Of a stretch of DNA of 6,633 nt, positions 5,037 through 6,633 are shown piece by piece (within the stretch, counting starts at the first letter, position 1; every line of letters begins with the position of its first letter). The position numbers and the translations under genes are program-made. The DNA is taken from contig CALANQ010000240.1 in assembly GCA_937926025.1 (NCBI GenBank), forward strand, positions 1 through 6,633, given 5' to 3'. The DNA comes from an uncultured Acidimicrobiales bacterium (GTDB lineage Bacteria; Actinomycetota; Acidimicrobiia; Acidimicrobiales; Iamiaceae). The notes below the pieces were generated by a model. It saw only the letters and a list, made by a program, of their open reading frames with translations. It did not search any database and was not told the DNA's origin.

Positions 5037-6108
5037 CCGTCCGAGACGCCGCGCTGGTCCTCACCGACGGCACCCTCTTCGAGGGCGAGGCCCTCGGCGC
5101 CACGCCCGCATCGGGCATCGCCACCGGTGAGGTCGTGTTCAACACGGTGCTGTCGGGCTACCAGGAGGTCCTCTCGGACCCGTCCTACGCCGGCCAGATC
5201 ATCACCTTCACCTACCCGCACATCGGCAACTACGGCGTCACCGCCGCCGACGACGAGGCCCGGCGCCCCTTCTGCCGGGGCGTGGTCGTCCGGGAGCTGG
5301 CCCGGCGCCGCTCCAACTGGCGGGCCACCGAGGACCTCGACCAGTGGCTCGCCCGCCACATCCGCGACACGGGCGCCATGCCCGGCGCGTTCGGCGCCCT
5401 GGGCGAGGCCCCCGACGGCACGGTCGTCGACGAGACCGCGCTGAAGGCGGCGGCGGTCGCCGAGCCCGGCACCGACGGCGTCGACCTGGTCGGCCAGGTG
5501 ACCACGGCGGAGCCCTACACGGTGGCCGGCGGCCCGTTCCGGGTCGTGGCCTACGACTTCGGCATCAAGACCACCATCCTCCGCCACCTCAGCGGCATCG
5601 CCACCGTCGAGGTCGTCCCGGCGTCCACGCCGGCCGACGAGGTGCTGGCCAAGGCGCCCGACGGCGTGTTCCTCTCCAACGGGCCCGGCGATCCCGAGAC
5701 GGTCGCCGACGGGGTCGACGCCATCCGCTCCCTGCTCGGCGAGGTGCCGGTGTTCGGCATCTGCCTGGGGCACCAGCTGCTCGCCACCGCCCTCGGCGGG
5801 AGCACCACCAAGCTCCCCTTCGGCCACCACGGCGGCAACCACCCGGTCCGTCGCCTGCGCGACGGGGCGGTCGAGATCACCAGCCAGAACCACAACTTCG
5901 CCGTGGCCGAGGGCTCCCTCGACCGGGCCGAGGTGACCCACGTGAACCTCAACGACGGGGTCATCGAGGGCATCCGGGCGCTCGACGTGCCCGCCTTCTC
6001 GGTCCAGCACCATCCCGAGGCGGGGCCCGGCCCCCACGACTCGGCGTACCTGTTCGACGACTTCGCCGAGCTCATGCGCAAGGCGGGCGCCAAGGGAGGC
6101 GCGGCCTG

Positions 6109-6109
<1 letters not shown>
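5033..6109 (+). CDS. carA: carbamoyl-phosphate synthase, small (glutaminase) subunit
   Basis: This subunit hydrolyses glutamine and channels ammonia to CarB, which makes carbamoyl phosphate for pyrimidines and arginine. It has 358 residues. The N-terminal CarA domain shows LVLTDGTLFEGEALGA (8-23), GEVVFNTVLSGYQEVLSDPSY (32-52) and PHIGNYG (62-68). The class I amidotransferase domain shows YDFGIK (174-179), LSNGPGDP (214-221), the nucleophile Cys244 in GICLGHQ, GGNHPV, SQNHNFAV and the dyad His327/Glu329 in HHPEAGPGPHD. The catalytic triad is complete. One oddity: WLARH (105-109) joins directly to IRDTGAM, skipping the roughly 16 residues with the IDTR motif that normally lie between. ATG 5033 overlaps the leader stop, with GGGGG (5023-5027) as a weak Shine-Dalgarno. 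The stop overlaps carB by 1 nt (TGATG). PyrR-dependent attenuation upstream is the likely control. Confidence 0.96.

Positions 6110-6633
<524 letters not shown>

Overview
The window comes from a high-GC bacterium. Third codon positions are almost all G or C, several genes start with GTG, and genes overlap by 4 nt (ATGA, GTGA). The protein families and a PyrR-type RNA element point to Actinomycetota. An Acidimicrobiia-like lineage is my guess, but nothing in the window proves it.

Layout: the 3' end of pyrB (1-467) overlaps a complete pyrC (460-1743). A convergent short-chain dehydrogenase/reductase gene follows on the minus strand (1747-2556). A 55-bp divergent spacer with a perfect 15-bp dyad leads to three plus-strand genes with 4-nt overlaps. 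These are a family 2 glycosyltransferase (2612-3364), a YdjC/ChbG-type carbohydrate deacetylase (3361-4179) and a class I SAM-dependent methyltransferase (4176-4853). After a 179-bp control region come carA (5033-6109) and the first 175 codons of carB (6109-6633). PyrB, PyrC, CarA and CarB catalyse the early steps of de novo UMP synthesis, and CarAB also supplies carbamoyl phosphate for arginine. The four genes between pyrC and carA have no obvious link to pyrimidines and split the pyrimidine cluster.

The most interesting part is the region before carA (about 4891-5036). It holds a near-perfect PyrR-binding hairpin whose 3' arm includes the start of a Shine-Dalgarno sequence. That Shine-Dalgarno serves a 27-codon leader ORF. 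The leader ORF runs straight through an intrinsic terminator (stem 4978-4995 plus a U tract), and its stop codon overlaps the carA start codon (ATGA). The arrangement predicts that UMP-bound PyrR blocks leader translation. Without ribosomes on the terminator it can fold, and carA also loses translational coupling.

Other oddities are an apparent in-frame loss of about 16 residues in CarA, including the conserved IDTR-type motif; a DAD-to-DAA change at the metal site of the glycosyltransferase; an Asp in place of the usual catalytic-tetrad Asn in the dehydrogenase; and a change in arginine codon use at carB. The glycosyltransferase-deacetylase pair resembles enzymes that make polyprenyl-phosphate-linked amino sugars in other bacteria.
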